Source: a bacterium (GTDB taxonomy: Bacteria > SZUA-79 > Acidulodesulfobacterales > Acidulodesulfobacteraceae). From it: a stretch of 33,907 nt of DNA. A model generated the notes under the pieces. That model worked only from the letters and a program-made list of their open reading frames with translations. It did no database searches and had not been told where the DNA came from. Below, in pieces: positions 1 to 10,329 of this stretch (within the stretch, counting starts at the first letter, position 1; each line of letters opens with the position of its first letter). The position numbers and the translations under genes are program-made. The stretch lies in assembly GCA_021806885.1 (NCBI GenBank), contig JAKAPT010000010.1:1-33907 (forward strand), written 5' to 3'.

Positions 1-1142
1 ATCTCAAGGACAAGGAGGCATGTATATATGCCGTCCTTATCGGGGGTGTGGCCTATGACGGAAAGGCCGGAAGATTCCTCTCCGGCAATTATTACTTTCT
101 TTTCTGCTATCAGTTTTCCAAGATATTTAAATCCCACCGGTGTTTCTATGACCTTAAATCCGTAATTTCTGGCAATCCTGTCGACAAGAGCGGTGGTTGC
201 CACGCTCCTGGCCGCGTCTCCTTTTATTCCCTTGCCTTCTATGTAATAGTTATAAAGGAGGGGAAAAATGATGTTTGGTTCGACAAAATCACCGTCCTCG
301 TCAAGTATGCCGTACCTGTCTCCGTCCCCGTCCATGGCTAAACCGATAGGAAGCATCCCGGTATTGTGATTTTTATAATCCCTGATTAAATCTCCCATAA
401 CCGCTAAATTCTTGGGGGAAGGTTCCGGGGCAAAACCCGGCCTGAAAAAAGCGTCCCTTTCCATATTTATTTCCTTTATCGTGATTCCGACATTCCCGAG
501 GATATCCCGTATTATCCCCCTTGAAGAACCATGAAGCTCATCTATAATCACATAAAGGTTCTCGGAATATTTTGATATCGCTCCGGCATCTATCTTGTTT
601 CTTACAAGCTGCGAATAATGGTATATAAAATCTTGTTCTTTAACCAGTCCCTTGTTTTTTGCATCCTCGTATTCCATAAAAAGATACTGGGAGGACTTTA
701 GAAGCTCGTTAGATTTCCTCGTGATTTCGTCAGTATCCTCCGGAAGGGCGGGGCCTCCCCAGTCCGGGGAAAACTTGATGCCGTTATAGTCGTAAGGATT
801 ATGGCTCGCGGTGATATTAACCGCTCCAAGGGCCTTTTCGGAGAGTATTTTTATCGCTATAACCGGGGTAGGGGTGCACCTGTTGGCAAAAATGACCTCA
901 AAACCGTTCGCGCAGAAAACGCCTGCGCTCTGCTTAGCGAATTCTTCGGATAAAAACCTGGTATCGTAGCCGATTACGATGGTTTTAGAGGGGAAATCCT
1001 GCCCGTATTTTTCGTTAAGGAAATCGCAGATAGCCTGTGAAACAATTTTTACGGATTCAAACGTGAAATCATCGGCGATTTTGCCCCTGAAGCCGGATGT
1101 CCCGAATTCTACGACGAGGGGCTGTTTCTTACAGGATTGCAC
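1..1142 (-). CDS. phosphoglucomutase/phosphomannomutase, partial (runs off the left edge)
   Basis: Minus-strand frame from GTG at 1142 translates VQSCKKQPLVVEFGTSGFRGKIADDFTFESVKIV...VIGYDTR; the edge end reads EESSGLSVIGHTPDKDGIYTCLLVLE, i.e. GTSGFRG and sugar-binding/DKDG motifs of the alpha-D-phosphohexomutase family. Overlaps the upstream gene by 14 nt. Confidence 0.88.
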   Translation of the reverse strand, partial: MQSCKKQPLVVEFGTSGFRGKIADDFTFESVKIVSQAICDFLNEKYGQDFPSKTIVIGYDTRFLSEEFAKQSAGVFCANGFEVIFANRCTPTPVIAIKILSEKALGAVNITASHNPYDYNGIKFSPDWGGPALPEDTDEITRKSNELLKSSQYLFMEYEDAKNKGLVKEQDFIYHYSQLVRNKIDAGAISKYSENLYVIIDELHGSSRGIIRDILGNVGITIKEINMERDAFFRPGFAPEPSPKNLAVMGDLIRDYKNHNTGMLPIGLAMDGDGDRYGILDEDGDFVEPNIIFPLLYNYYIEGKGIKGDAARSVATTALVDRIARNYGFKVIETPVGFKYLGKLIAEKKVIIAGEESSGLSVIGHTPDKDGIYTCLLVLE

Positions 1143-3648
1143 CAAAACTCCTTTCGCTCTTCCATCCTTCTATGTCCATGGCGAACTGGTTTACCAGGGA
1201 TAGGGCCGTTTCTTTATCCCTTCCTTCAGAGAATATCTCGAAATATGCTCCCTCCGTGGCAGGATAGGACAAAACCCAGCCGTTGGGTTGAATAAGTTTT
1301 ATTCCATCGATGAAGAGGGCATTTTCATTCCTGTATTTTTCGATAAATCTTCTCATGATAAATCCCTTCAGTTCGGAAGAGCAGGGTACTTTTTTATATT
1401 CGAAAAAGGACGGCTCGATATATCGCAGCTCTTGCTTTATCGTCGTGTTAAGCCTGGCAAGCATCTCAAGAAGCTTTATGGTCGAATACATTCCGTCAAA
1501 GGCCGGCATAAACCTTGAATAAATATATCCCCCTTCGTTGTCTCCCGTAAAATAGGTGCCTTTGTTGGCGGATTTATCCATGAGTGCGCTGGACGAGTTT
1601 TTTGTAAGCATGACTTCGTAGCCAAACTCTTTTGCCATTTTAAGTATGTTGAGGGACGAGTTTACCGGCACCGAGATTGTTTTATTATTTTTTTCGGTTT
1701 TCATCACAAGAAGGCTCATCAAGGAAAGCGCGGTATTCCCGTCTATATTGTCCCCGTTTTCATCGCATAAATAAATCTTTTCGCCACCGTTGTCTATAAA
1801 AATTCCCAGGTCCGCGTTAATAGACCTCACAATGCCGGATAACTCCCTAAGAGATTTCTTGAACTCCCTCTCGGTTTTCGTTATTTTTGTCTGGTCAAGG
1901 TTTGCGTTAAGGTGAATTGAATCTATGCCCAGCCTTCCTATTATCGCCGGAAAAATCTTGCTTGAACTTCCGTATGAATAATCTATTACGATCTTGAATC
2001 TCCTTTTAATAATTTTTTCGGAATCGATTGTGTTCAAGAAGCCGTCGGTATAATATTCCGTTCCATGGGTAGGGTAAAAAATCTCACCTGTTTCCTCTGA
2101 ACTAACCCTCGCGTAGTCCTCCCTGAAGAAAAGCCTTTCTATTTTTTGCTCTCCTGAAGTCGAAAGGTCAAGACCATTCGAATCAAAAAGCTTTATATTA
2201 AGAAGCCTTTTATCAAAGGGGTGTTTTCTGACGTGGATCCCCCCATAGCTTTTAAATTGCTTGGCCTGGTAGCGGACTACAGAAATGGGAATATCGCTGA
2301 AATCATTTACGTTCACCCCAACCGAGAGCGCCCCGGACATCATTGCCCTGGAAAATAGCCTTGATGTCTTATGGCTGTCCCTGGAAAAGGAAATTATCTT
2401 GCTTTTTCCTATCGTAGCCCCGAAAGCGGCCCCAAGCTTGGATGCAAACTCCGGCGTAATCTCCAGGTTGGCGAGACCCGTTATTCCATATTGACCGAAT
2501 ATCTTTGCGCTCCATTTATCTGACCATATCAGGCTTTCCGACAGTATAGCGCCAGCCTCCACGTTTTTAAACGGCCATATCTTCACATTGGGATTAATCA
2601 CGGCATCGTTTCCTACTGTGCAAACATCCGATACCACTGCCCCAGAGCCTATAAACACGCCGTTTCCCACGCTCGCCTTATAACCTATTATAGCCTCCTG
2701 TATCTCGCAATTTATTCCTACCTTTGAATTTTTTCCTATGACGGAGCCGTTTATGACGGTATTTTCCCCTATGGTGCAGTTATCCCCTATAACGCAGTTG
2801 TTTATTTTGCAATTCTGAAGAACGTGGACATCTTTCCCGAATATCGAATTTTGAACGTCGCAGCTGATGTCTATGGCGCTTTTATGCCCTATTACAACAT
2901 TGCTCTTCTCGATAAGGTCTCCGTCAACTTTCAGGTCTATTTTTTTTTCTATGATATCCAGATGGCTCTGCCTGTATTCGGAAAGCGTTCCCACATCCCT
3001 CCAGTAACCCGGGGATGTAAAGCCATAAAAATTTTTATTTTCCTTAAGGAGGATTGGAAAAAGGTCTTTAGAAAAGTCTAACTCCGTTTTTTCCGGGATT
3101 AATTTCAGGACGCTCTTGTTAAATACATATATGCCCGTGTTTACGGTATCGCTGAAAACCTCCGACCATGTAGGTTTCTCAAGGAATTTTATTATGCGGG
3201 ACTCGCTGTCCGTTATAACTATCCCAAATGGGAGGGGATTTTCCACCCTGGTAAGGACTATAGTGGCCTCAGAGTTTTTATCAATGTGAAAATCTATGGG
3301 TTTTTTAAGGTCTATATCGGTTATTATATCCGCGCTTATTATAAGAAAATTGTCATCACTGATAAAATTCTCGACATTTTTTACAGAGCCTGCAGTGCCG
3401 TAATCCTCTTCGCCAAGAATATATTCGATGTTTACTCCGAAGTTTGCCCCGTCTTTAAAATAATTTTTTATTGCATCGGGCTGTACATAAAGAAGGATAA
3501 TTAAATCCGTAATGCCGTGGTTTTTCAGAAGGTTAACCACATGCTCCATCATGGGTTTATTGGCCACGTGTATCATGGGTTTGGGGGCATTATTGGTTAA
3601 AGGTTTAAGCCTGGTGCCGAAGCCGCCGGCCATGATGACCGCCTGCAT
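1129..3648 (-). CDS. mannose-1-phosphate guanylyltransferase-like NTP transferase + left-handed beta-helix + degenerate phosphohexomutase-like domain
   Basis: N-term MQAVIMAGGFGTRLKPLTNNAPKPMI nucleotidyltransferase signature; hexapeptide repeats (IGDNCTIGENTVINGSVIGKNSKVG); C-terminal PMM-like half. Confidence 0.9.
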   Translation of the reverse strand: MQAVIMAGGFGTRLKPLTNNAPKPMIHVANKPMMEHVVNLLKNHGITDLIILLYVQPDAIKNYFKDGANFGVNIEYILGEEDYGTAGSVKNVENFISDDNFLIISADIITDIDLKKPIDFHIDKNSEATIVLTRVENPLPFGIVITDSESRIIKFLEKPTWSEVFSDTVNTGIYVFNKSVLKLIPEKTELDFSKDLFPILLKENKNFYGFTSPGYWRDVGTLSEYRQSHLDIIEKKIDLKVDGDLIEKSNVVIGHKSAIDISCDVQNSIFGKDVHVLQNCKINNCVIGDNCTIGENTVINGSVIGKNSKVGINCEIQEAIIGYKASVGNGVFIGSGAVVSDVCTVGNDAVINPNVKIWPFKNVEAGAILSESLIWSDKWSAKIFGQYGITGLANLEITPEFASKLGAAFGATIGKSKIISFSRDSHKTSRLFSRAMMSGALSVGVNVNDFSDIPISVVRYQAKQFKSYGGIHVRKHPFDKRLLNIKLFDSNGLDLSTSGEQKIERLFFREDYARVSSEETGEIFYPTHGTEYYTDGFLNTIDSEKIIKRRFKIVIDYSYGSSSKIFPAIIGRLGIDSIHLNANLDQTKITKTEREFKKSLRELSGIVRSINADLGIFIDNGGEKIYLCDENGDNIDGNTALSLMSLLVMKTEKNNKTISVPVNSSLNILKMAKEFGYEVMLTKNSSSALMDKSANKGTYFTGDNEGGYIYSRFMPAFDGMYSTIKLLEMLARLNTTIKQELRYIEPSFFEYKKVPCSSELKGFIMRRFIEKYRNENALFIDGIKLIQPNGWVLSYPATEGAYFEIFSEGRDKETALSLVNQFAMDIEGWKSERSFGAIL

Positions 3649-3761
3649 AAAAGTCCTCCGATTAGAGAAAACAGCTACATATAAGGTTGCATTGACCCGT
3701 AAATTCTAATAAAATTATATCTTAATAATATATAAAATCAAAAAAATTTGATAAAAAAAAT

Positions 3762-4376
3762 ATGCTAAATACTTTTCTAAAGCTTGATACCTCCTTTTTT
3801 CTGCTTATCAATAACAATTTTCATTTTTCCTTTCTTAATGAAAATATGAGGGCATTATCTTTCCTTGGGAACGGCTGGGTGGCTTACTGGCTTGTCCTTG
3901 TCCTTGTTTTTATATACAATAGAAAAAGATTTAACGAATCTTTTATTCTCCTTTTTTTAACGCAGATTATCCCCGGAATAACGGATATAATATTAAAAAG
4001 AATAATAAACAGGCCGAGGCCTGCCTCTGCCCTCCATGATTTAATAAAACAGGGGGCCGTTCACGTCGATATTCTTGGAAGGCGCCTTACCGAACACTCT
4101 TTTCCCTCCGGCCACGCCGTTACGGCTTTCTCACTGGCCGCCGGGCTTTCGTACATTTTTCCCCGTCATTTCAAGGTTTTTTATATACTTGCCGTATTAG
4201 TCGCTTTTTCCAGGGTTTATGACGGCGAGCACTATCCTTTGGACGTGATTGGAGGGGGAATTTTAGGATATTTGTTAGCTAAGCTGACAATTATTGCTTA
4301 CAAAAAGGCAAGAAAGATAAAAGGCTATAATTTCGAGCCGGAACGCGGCGGAGACCAGCGAGGCTCAAGGGTATAA
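3762..4376 (+). CDS. PAP2 superfamily phosphatase (membrane)
   Basis: Tripartite motif: KRIINRPRP ... PSGHA ... SRVYDGEHYPLDV; several hydrophobic segments. Confidence 0.9.
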   Translation: MLNTFLKLDTSFFLLINNNFHFSFLNENMRALSFLGNGWVAYWLVLVLVFIYNRKRFNESFILLFLTQIIPGITDIILKRIINRPRPASALHDLIKQGAVHVDILGRRLTEHSFPSGHAVTAFSLAAGLSYIFPRHFKVFYILAVLVAFSRVYDGEHYPLDVIGGGILGYLLAKLTIIAYKKARKIKGYNFEPERGGDQRGSRV

Positions 4377-4946
4377 TCATTTTCCTGCTATAATGCCCCT
4401 GGATTCTATATAAATGGCAATCTTTCTTGCTATCCTTTTTGAAACTGTTTTTAAGGCCGTCTTCACTTGCTTGTGGGCGGTAAGAGGGTTTATATAATTA
4501 AAATAGGTGGCGCTGGAGGTGAAAGTCGCGTCCCGGAATATAATCCTTCCTCCGGTTGAATACAGGCTCACCTTGACGGTGGCGGATATGATGTAATTTA
4601 CGGCTGCGGCAACCCCTGTATAGGAAATTACATTATTTTGTATGTTCAATATCTTTCCTTCCAGATAATACTGAGCTTCGTTTTCATTTGAGGAGAACAT
4701 GGACGTATGGGCGTTAAGATAATCAGACAAATTCATTGAAAAATAAGCTCCGAGTCCGCTTTTATAAGTTAAATTCTTAAAAGGCTTTATATATATTCCT
4801 GAAATTGCGGGATTGGAGGTATTTCTCCCGTAATTTACCCTATTTGGAGCAGGGTTCCAGCTACCAAGCATTCTAAAACCGCACGCGCTAAGCGAAAAGG
4901 GCGTTAAAAGAATCATTATAACTAAAAATATTTTCTTCATATTCAT
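4377..4946 (-). CDS. LptE-like LPS-assembly lipoprotein
   Basis: Lipobox (FSLSACGFRM), followed by LptE-like ISGIYIKPFKNLTYKSGLGAYFSMNLSDYL; directly downstream of leuS, a common LptE position. Confidence 0.75.
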   Translation of the reverse strand: MNMKKIFLVIMILLTPFSLSACGFRMLGSWNPAPNRVNYGRNTSNPAISGIYIKPFKNLTYKSGLGAYFSMNLSDYLNAHTSMFSSNENEAQYYLEGKILNIQNNVISYTGVAAAVNYIISATVKVSLYSTGGRIIFRDATFTSSATYFNYINPLTAHKQVKTALKTVSKRIARKIAIYIESRGIIAGK

Positions 4947-7501
4947 ACGATAATATTTAATAGTTTATTTTCAACGTATATAACCTTTTTAACGGACGAT
5001 TTATCAGGGACATATTTGATTATTTTATCGTTTCTTAAGGCCTCTTCAAGGACCAGATATTCATTCGTGCCCAAGGACGCTCCGACGACGCCCCTCAATT
5101 TTCCGTTAACCTGGACCGCGATTGTGCATTTTTCCGGAAAATACCCCGCGTCGAGAACATGAGCCCACCCCTCCTCCTCAAGCCGGCTTTTATTGAGCGC
5201 TTCAAAGCATTCCGAGGATACATGGGGAATAAAAGGATAAAGTAAAATCATGATAGAGCTTAAAATATGCCTCGCGAGATAGTGATCTGTTTCGATAAGT
5301 TCCCCCAGTCCCGCGGCATCCAGAGGAATGCTCTGGTTAAAATCATTAAGAAGTTCCATGGAGGAGCTGATCACGGTGTTAAAGTGGTACCTTCCGTCCA
5401 TTTCCGCCTCAGACTTTTTTATAACCTCGTTGAGGCGATAGGTTAGCCACTGTAGATTATTGGTAACCCGGCTTTTATTATTATTTGAATTATTAAAATC
5501 AAATGATTTTAAATATCCTAGAACATCTTTATAGCTTTTTCCCGATTTGTCTTTCCAAAAAGCCGCGTGCAGGACAACCGTCCTGTAAAGCCGGTTTATA
5601 AACCTGAACACTCCCTCGACGCTGGAATCATTCCATTCAAGGTCTTTTTCAGGCGGGGCCGCGAAAAGAACAAAAAGCCTCAGGGTGTCGCACCCGTATT
5701 TTTTAATTAAATCATCCGGGTCAACGACGTTCCCTTTTGACTTTGACATTTTTGCCCCGTTCTTTACCACCATCCCCTGGGTGAGGAGATTGCCAAAGGG
5801 CTCGCTTATATTAAAATATCCCATATCCCTTAGCGCCTTTACAAAAAACCTGGAATAAAGAAGATGCATCACCGCGTGTTCGACCCCGCCGATATACTGG
5901 TCCACAGGAAGCCAGCAATCTACGTCTTCTTTCCTGAAAGGAACCTTTTCCGTTCTGTCAAGCAGGGTGTATCTTAAAAAATACCAGGAGGATTCAACAA
6001 AGGTGTCCATCGTATCGGTTTCACGCCTGGCGGGCCCGCCGCATTGAGGACAGGTTGCATTTACAAAGGATGGCGACTTTTCGAGGGGGGACGGGCCCTC
6101 CCCGGTGAATTCCACATCTTCGGGAAGAATAAGGGGTAAATCCGATTCCCTTAAAGGGACAATCCCGCATTTTTCGCAATAAACCACAGGTATGGGGCAT
6201 CCCCAGTATCTCTGCCTCGATATTCCCCAGTCTTTAAGCCTGAAGTTAACGGTTTTTTTTCCAAAACCCTTCTCCTGCGCTAAATCTGAAATTTTTTCCT
6301 TTGCCTCTTCGTTAGGGATTTCGTCAAAACCTGGAGAGTTGACAAGTTTTCCGGGATGAACGTAAGGCAAATTTGCGGGACTTTCATTAAAGGGCTCTAT
6401 GACCTGGGTTATTTCCAGATTATATTTCAGTGCAAATTCGTAATCCCTTTCATCGTGAGCGGGAACCGACATTATCGCCCCCGTTCCGTAATCCATTAAA
6501 ACAAAGTTAGCAATATATATGGGTATCTTTGAGCCCGTGAATGGATTAACGGCATAAGATCCTGTAAAAAATCCTTCTTTTTCGGTAATTTCCCTGGTAA
6601 CCAGCGAGTTATGAATTATTTTTTCAAGCTCGGCGCTTTTTCCTTCCCTTTCCGAGAGGGCCCTTGCGGCAGGATGAAAAGGGGAAACGGCAATAAAGGT
6701 CGCTCCAAAGATGGTGTCGGGCCTTGTCGTAAATACCTCTATTTTTTCTCCGTCTTTATTGTCCGAAATTTCAAAAAAGACGCTTAAGCCCGTGCTTTCC
6801 CCGATCCAGTTTTTTTGCATCGTTCTCACTTTTTCGGGCCAGCCGCTCAGGGTTTCGATACCATTCAGAAGTTCTTCCGCGTACGCCGTTATCTTAAGAA
6901 ACCATTGTTCCATGTTTTTAACCGTTACTTCATTTCCGCATCTCCAGCATTTCCCGCCCTCGACCTGCTCGTTTGCAAGAGTCGTGCGGCATGAGTCGCA
7001 CCAATTTACATTCGAAGCCTTTTTGTAAGCCAGCCCCTTTTTGAGTAGATTTATAAAAAAAAGCTGCTCCCATTTGTAGTATTCCGGTTCGGATGTAATT
7101 ACCTGCCTGTTCCAATCATAGGAAAATCCAAGCCTTTTAAGCTGGGCTGAAACGCTCTTGATATTGCTTTTTGTCCAGGCGGATGGATTTTCATTATTCT
7201 TTATCGCGGCGTTTTCGGCCGGAAGGCCAAAGCTGTCAAAACCTATTGGATGAAGGACCGAATATCCCTTGAGCCTTTTAAACCTTGCTATGGAGTCCCC
7301 TATAGCGTAATTCCTTACATGACCCATATGGATTTTACCGGAGGGATAAGGAAACATCTCCAGGCAGTAAAACTTATTTTCCCTGGCGGGAAACAACTCA
7401 TCCTTCAGGCTGAATGTTTCCTCCCTTTCCCAGATGGATTGCCATTTATTTTCAATCCTTCCGGGTTCATATTCACCCTCTTTGTTTTTTAGCTCATCCA
7501 T
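4943..7501 (-). CDS. leuS: leucyl-tRNA synthetase
   Basis: YPSGKIHMGHVRNYAIGD (HIGH), KMSKSKGNVVDPDDLI (KMSKS), full-length 852 aa. Confidence 0.98.
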   Translation of the reverse strand: MDELKNKEGEYEPGRIENKWQSIWEREETFSLKDELFPARENKFYCLEMFPYPSGKIHMGHVRNYAIGDSIARFKRLKGYSVLHPIGFDSFGLPAENAAIKNNENPSAWTKSNIKSVSAQLKRLGFSYDWNRQVITSEPEYYKWEQLFFINLLKKGLAYKKASNVNWCDSCRTTLANEQVEGGKCWRCGNEVTVKNMEQWFLKITAYAEELLNGIETLSGWPEKVRTMQKNWIGESTGLSVFFEISDNKDGEKIEVFTTRPDTIFGATFIAVSPFHPAARALSEREGKSAELEKIIHNSLVTREITEKEGFFTGSYAVNPFTGSKIPIYIANFVLMDYGTGAIMSVPAHDERDYEFALKYNLEITQVIEPFNESPANLPYVHPGKLVNSPGFDEIPNEEAKEKISDLAQEKGFGKKTVNFRLKDWGISRQRYWGCPIPVVYCEKCGIVPLRESDLPLILPEDVEFTGEGPSPLEKSPSFVNATCPQCGGPARRETDTMDTFVESSWYFLRYTLLDRTEKVPFRKEDVDCWLPVDQYIGGVEHAVMHLLYSRFFVKALRDMGYFNISEPFGNLLTQGMVVKNGAKMSKSKGNVVDPDDLIKKYGCDTLRLFVLFAAPPEKDLEWNDSSVEGVFRFINRLYRTVVLHAAFWKDKSGKSYKDVLGYLKSFDFNNSNNNKSRVTNNLQWLTYRLNEVIKKSEAEMDGRYHFNTVISSSMELLNDFNQSIPLDAAGLGELIETDHYLARHILSSIMILLYPFIPHVSSECFEALNKSRLEEEGWAHVLDAGYFPEKCTIAVQVNGKLRGVVGASLGTNEYLVLEEALRNDKIIKYVPDKSSVKKVIYVENKLLNIIV

Positions 7502-7509
7502 TTTAATTA

Positions 7510-7971
7510 TTAAATATATTTTATTATAGAAATGAATATAAGGATTGTTCCTATAACCACCGAGCTGTCCGCAAGGTTGAAACTTGGCCAGTGATATCCC
7601 TTAATGTGAAAATCCAGAAAGTCCACGACATAGCCTGAAAAAATCCTGTTTACAAGATTGGAAAAGGCCCCTGAAATAACCAGGGACATCGACACGCTGA
7701 AGAGTCCGGAAACTATTTTTATTCTGAAAAGCCCGTATATTAAAAGAAGGATAACAAGAGAGGTAAAAGCAATTATGAGTATATTGGAATAATTATTTAA
7801 AAGGCCGAACGCGACGCCCCTGTTGTTCACATGGACTATGTTAAAAAAATGTCTTATTACGGGTATATTCCGGTATATGGGGATTCTTTCGTTTACGATA
7901 TATTTTAAAAGCTGGTCGAAAAATATTATTGGAATGGAAATTAGAATTAAAATTATTAATTTTCTTTTCAT
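7510..7971 (-). CDS. lspA: lipoprotein signal peptidase (signal peptidase II)
   Basis: FFDQLLKY, NRGVAFGLL, GAFSNLVNRIFSGYVVDFLDFH, FNLADSSVVIG motifs. Confidence 0.96.
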   Translation of the reverse strand: MKRKLIILILISIPIIFFDQLLKYIVNERIPIYRNIPVIRHFFNIVHVNNRGVAFGLLNNYSNILIIAFTSLVILLLIYGLFRIKIVSGLFSVSMSLVISGAFSNLVNRIFSGYVVDFLDFHIKGYHWPSFNLADSSVVIGTILIFISIIKYI

Positions 7972-8016
7972 TAAACTAAAAGTACGCGAATGTATTGGGG
8001 GGATGAAATTAATTTT

Positions 8017-9240
8017 TTATTTATTAAGGTTGTGTTTTTTCGAGCAGTCTATAAGGGCCTCGATGCCGGGAAGTTTTTTACCTTCAAGGAGTTCCAGAAA
8101 CGCGCCGCCCCCGGTAGATACGTAAGACATCTTCGCGAATTCCCCCGCCCTGTGTAAGGCCACATCCGTATCGCCTCCGCCCACTATCGTGAGGGCGTAA
8201 GCGTTCGCGACGCTTGAAACCAGGGCAAATGTTCCTCGGCTAAAAGCGTCATATTCGAATACGCCCATCGGACCGTTCCAGACTATTGTTTTAGCGTTCT
8301 GAATAGCCTCCGTGAATAGCGTAACCGTCGCAGGACCAATGTCCAGCGCCATCCAGCCCCTGGGAATTTCCTGAACCGTCGTAACCTTGGTTTCCGCGTC
8401 CGGGGCAAACCTGTCGGCAACGACGACATCTACCGGCAGGTATAGTTTTATACCTTTTTCTTTTATTTTGACCAGCGTTTTCCTTGCGTATTCTATCATC
8501 TCGTCTTCGGCAAGCGAATTGCCGACATCGTTCCCGAGCGCCTTGAGAAAGGTGTTGGACATTGCCCCGCCTATTATGAGCTTATCTATCTTGTCGGCAA
8601 GATTGGAAAGTACCTCTATCTTTCCCGACACCTTGGCGCCTCCGACAATCGCTACAAAAGGCTTCATCGGGTTTTCAACCGCCCTCGTAAAATAATTGAG
8701 TTCCTTTCTAACAAGAAACCCGGCCGCACATGTTTTCACATATCTTGTAACTGCCACATTTGAAGCGTGAGACCTGTGCGCCGTGGCAAAGGCGTCATTT
8801 ATGTAAACGTCGCACAACGATGCCAGTTTTTTTCCGAATTCCTCGTCGTTTTTCGTCTCTTCGCTATAAAATCTCAGGTTTTCAAGAAGAATAATGTCTC
8901 CGTAAGAGGCAGATTTAACGATGTTTTCGGCAAGTTCCCCCATGCAATCGTTTACAAACTTCACATCTTTGTCTAAAAGCCTCGAAAGCCTTTTAGCCAC
9001 CACAAGCAGGGAAAGACCGGGAACTTTCTGGCCCTTGGGCCTCCCCATGTGAGAAATCAAAACGACCTTCGCGTCTTCGTCCAGGCAATAATTTATGGTC
9101 GGAAGGACCGAGCGGATCCTCGTGTCATCGGTTATATTGCCATTCTGGTCAAGGGGGACGTTAAAATCCACCCTTATAAGCAGGGTCTTATTTTTTATAT
9201 CTATCTCATCAAGATATACTATGTTTTCCATTTTAGCCAA
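8017..9240 (-). CDS. pgk: phosphoglycerate kinase
   Basis: LLIRVDFNVPLD, LISHMGRPKG, INDAFATAHRSHAS, WNGPMGVFE, GGGDTDVALH motifs. Confidence 0.98.
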   Translation of the reverse strand: MAKMENIVYLDEIDIKNKTLLIRVDFNVPLDQNGNITDDTRIRSVLPTINYCLDEDAKVVLISHMGRPKGQKVPGLSLLVVAKRLSRLLDKDVKFVNDCMGELAENIVKSASYGDIILLENLRFYSEETKNDEEFGKKLASLCDVYINDAFATAHRSHASNVAVTRYVKTCAAGFLVRKELNYFTRAVENPMKPFVAIVGGAKVSGKIEVLSNLADKIDKLIIGGAMSNTFLKALGNDVGNSLAEDEMIEYARKTLVKIKEKGIKLYLPVDVVVADRFAPDAETKVTTVQEIPRGWMALDIGPATVTLFTEAIQNAKTIVWNGPMGVFEYDAFSRGTFALVSSVANAYALTIVGGGDTDVALHRAGEFAKMSYVSTGGGAFLELLEGKKLPGIEALIDCSKKHNLNK

Positions 9241-9243
9241 GGA

Positions 9244-10263
9244 TTAATTTATTCCCATCATGAACAGGGACATTTCGGCAAGCCTCGTGGAATATCCCCA
9301 TTCATTATCGTACCATGCAAGGACTTTCACAAGATCTGATTGTATAACCTTGGTGCTCAGCGAATCAATTATCGAAGAGTGCGGATCTCCCATGTAATCT
9401 ACCGATACAAGAGGCTCTTTACTGAACGCCATAATGCCTCTCAGGTATGTTTCCGAAGCCTCTTCAAGCCTGGAATTAACCTCTAGAACCGAGGTCTTTT
9501 TTGACACTTTTACCACAAGGTCGTTAATGGATACATCCGGGGTGGGAACCCTCAGAGACATGCCGTCAAGTTTATCCTTGAGATCCGGAAGGACTTCGCA
9601 AAGGGCTTTGGCGGCCCCTGTGGTGGTAGGAATAATGGATACTGAGGCGGCCCTTGCCCTTCTTAAATCCTTGTGGGGCAGGTCAAGAATTCTCTGGTCG
9701 TTGGTATAAGAGTGGGATGTGGTCATATTGCCTTTTTCTATTGTAAAATTTTCATGGAGAACTTTGGCTACAGGCGCGAGGCAGTTTGTGGTGCAGGAAG
9801 CCATGGAAACTATGGCGTGTTTTTCCTTGTCATACATGTTATCGTTTACGCCAAGAACTATCGTCACGTCTGGTTCGTGGGCAGGGGCGGATATCAAGAC
9901 CTTTTTTGCGCCCGCCTTGAGGTGTTTAGCGGCATCGTCCCTTCTGGTAAAAAGGCCCGTGGATTCAATGACGATATCTATGTTAAGATGTTTCCATAAA
10001 AGCTCGGAGGGGTCTTTTATAGCGGTAATAAGGGTTTGCCGGTCATTGGCCATAATATGGTCAACATCGTAACCGACGTAAAAATCCGCCTTGCCGTGAA
10101 CAGAGTCGTATTTGAGAAGGTGGGCAAGGACCATTGGATTTGTTATGTCGTTAATGGCCACTACCTCGACGGCATGGCCATTTTTTATCATATGCTGAAA
10201 AACCCTGAAAACATTCCTTCCTATTCTTCCAAACCCGTTGATCGCTACCCGCAAATTCGGCAT
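9244..10263 (-). CDS. gap: glyceraldehyde-3-phosphate dehydrogenase
   Basis: RVAINGFGRIGRNVFR, SMASCTTNCLAPVAK, SLRVPTPDVSINDL, WYDNEWGYSTRL. Confidence 0.98.
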   Translation of the reverse strand: MPNLRVAINGFGRIGRNVFRVFQHMIKNGHAVEVVAINDITNPMVLAHLLKYDSVHGKADFYVGYDVDHIMANDRQTLITAIKDPSELLWKHLNIDIVIESTGLFTRRDDAAKHLKAGAKKVLISAPAHEPDVTIVLGVNDNMYDKEKHAIVSMASCTTNCLAPVAKVLHENFTIEKGNMTTSHSYTNDQRILDLPHKDLRRARAASVSIIPTTTGAAKALCEVLPDLKDKLDGMSLRVPTPDVSINDLVVKVSKKTSVLEVNSRLEEASETYLRGIMAFSKEPLVSVDYMGDPHSSIIDSLSTKVIQSDLVKVLAWYDNEWGYSTRLAEMSLFMMGIN

Positions 10264-10329
10264 AAAAACCCCCCTTATATTATTTAATATAATAACATTT
10301 TATGGTTAAAATAATTATCAATGCGGGTA

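Noticed and set aside
6711-7028. Plus-strand ORFs inside leuS, pgk and gap (e.g. 6711-7028, 8387-8695, 9719-10072)
   Set aside because: Antisense to strongly conserved housekeeping genes; no recognisable protein features.
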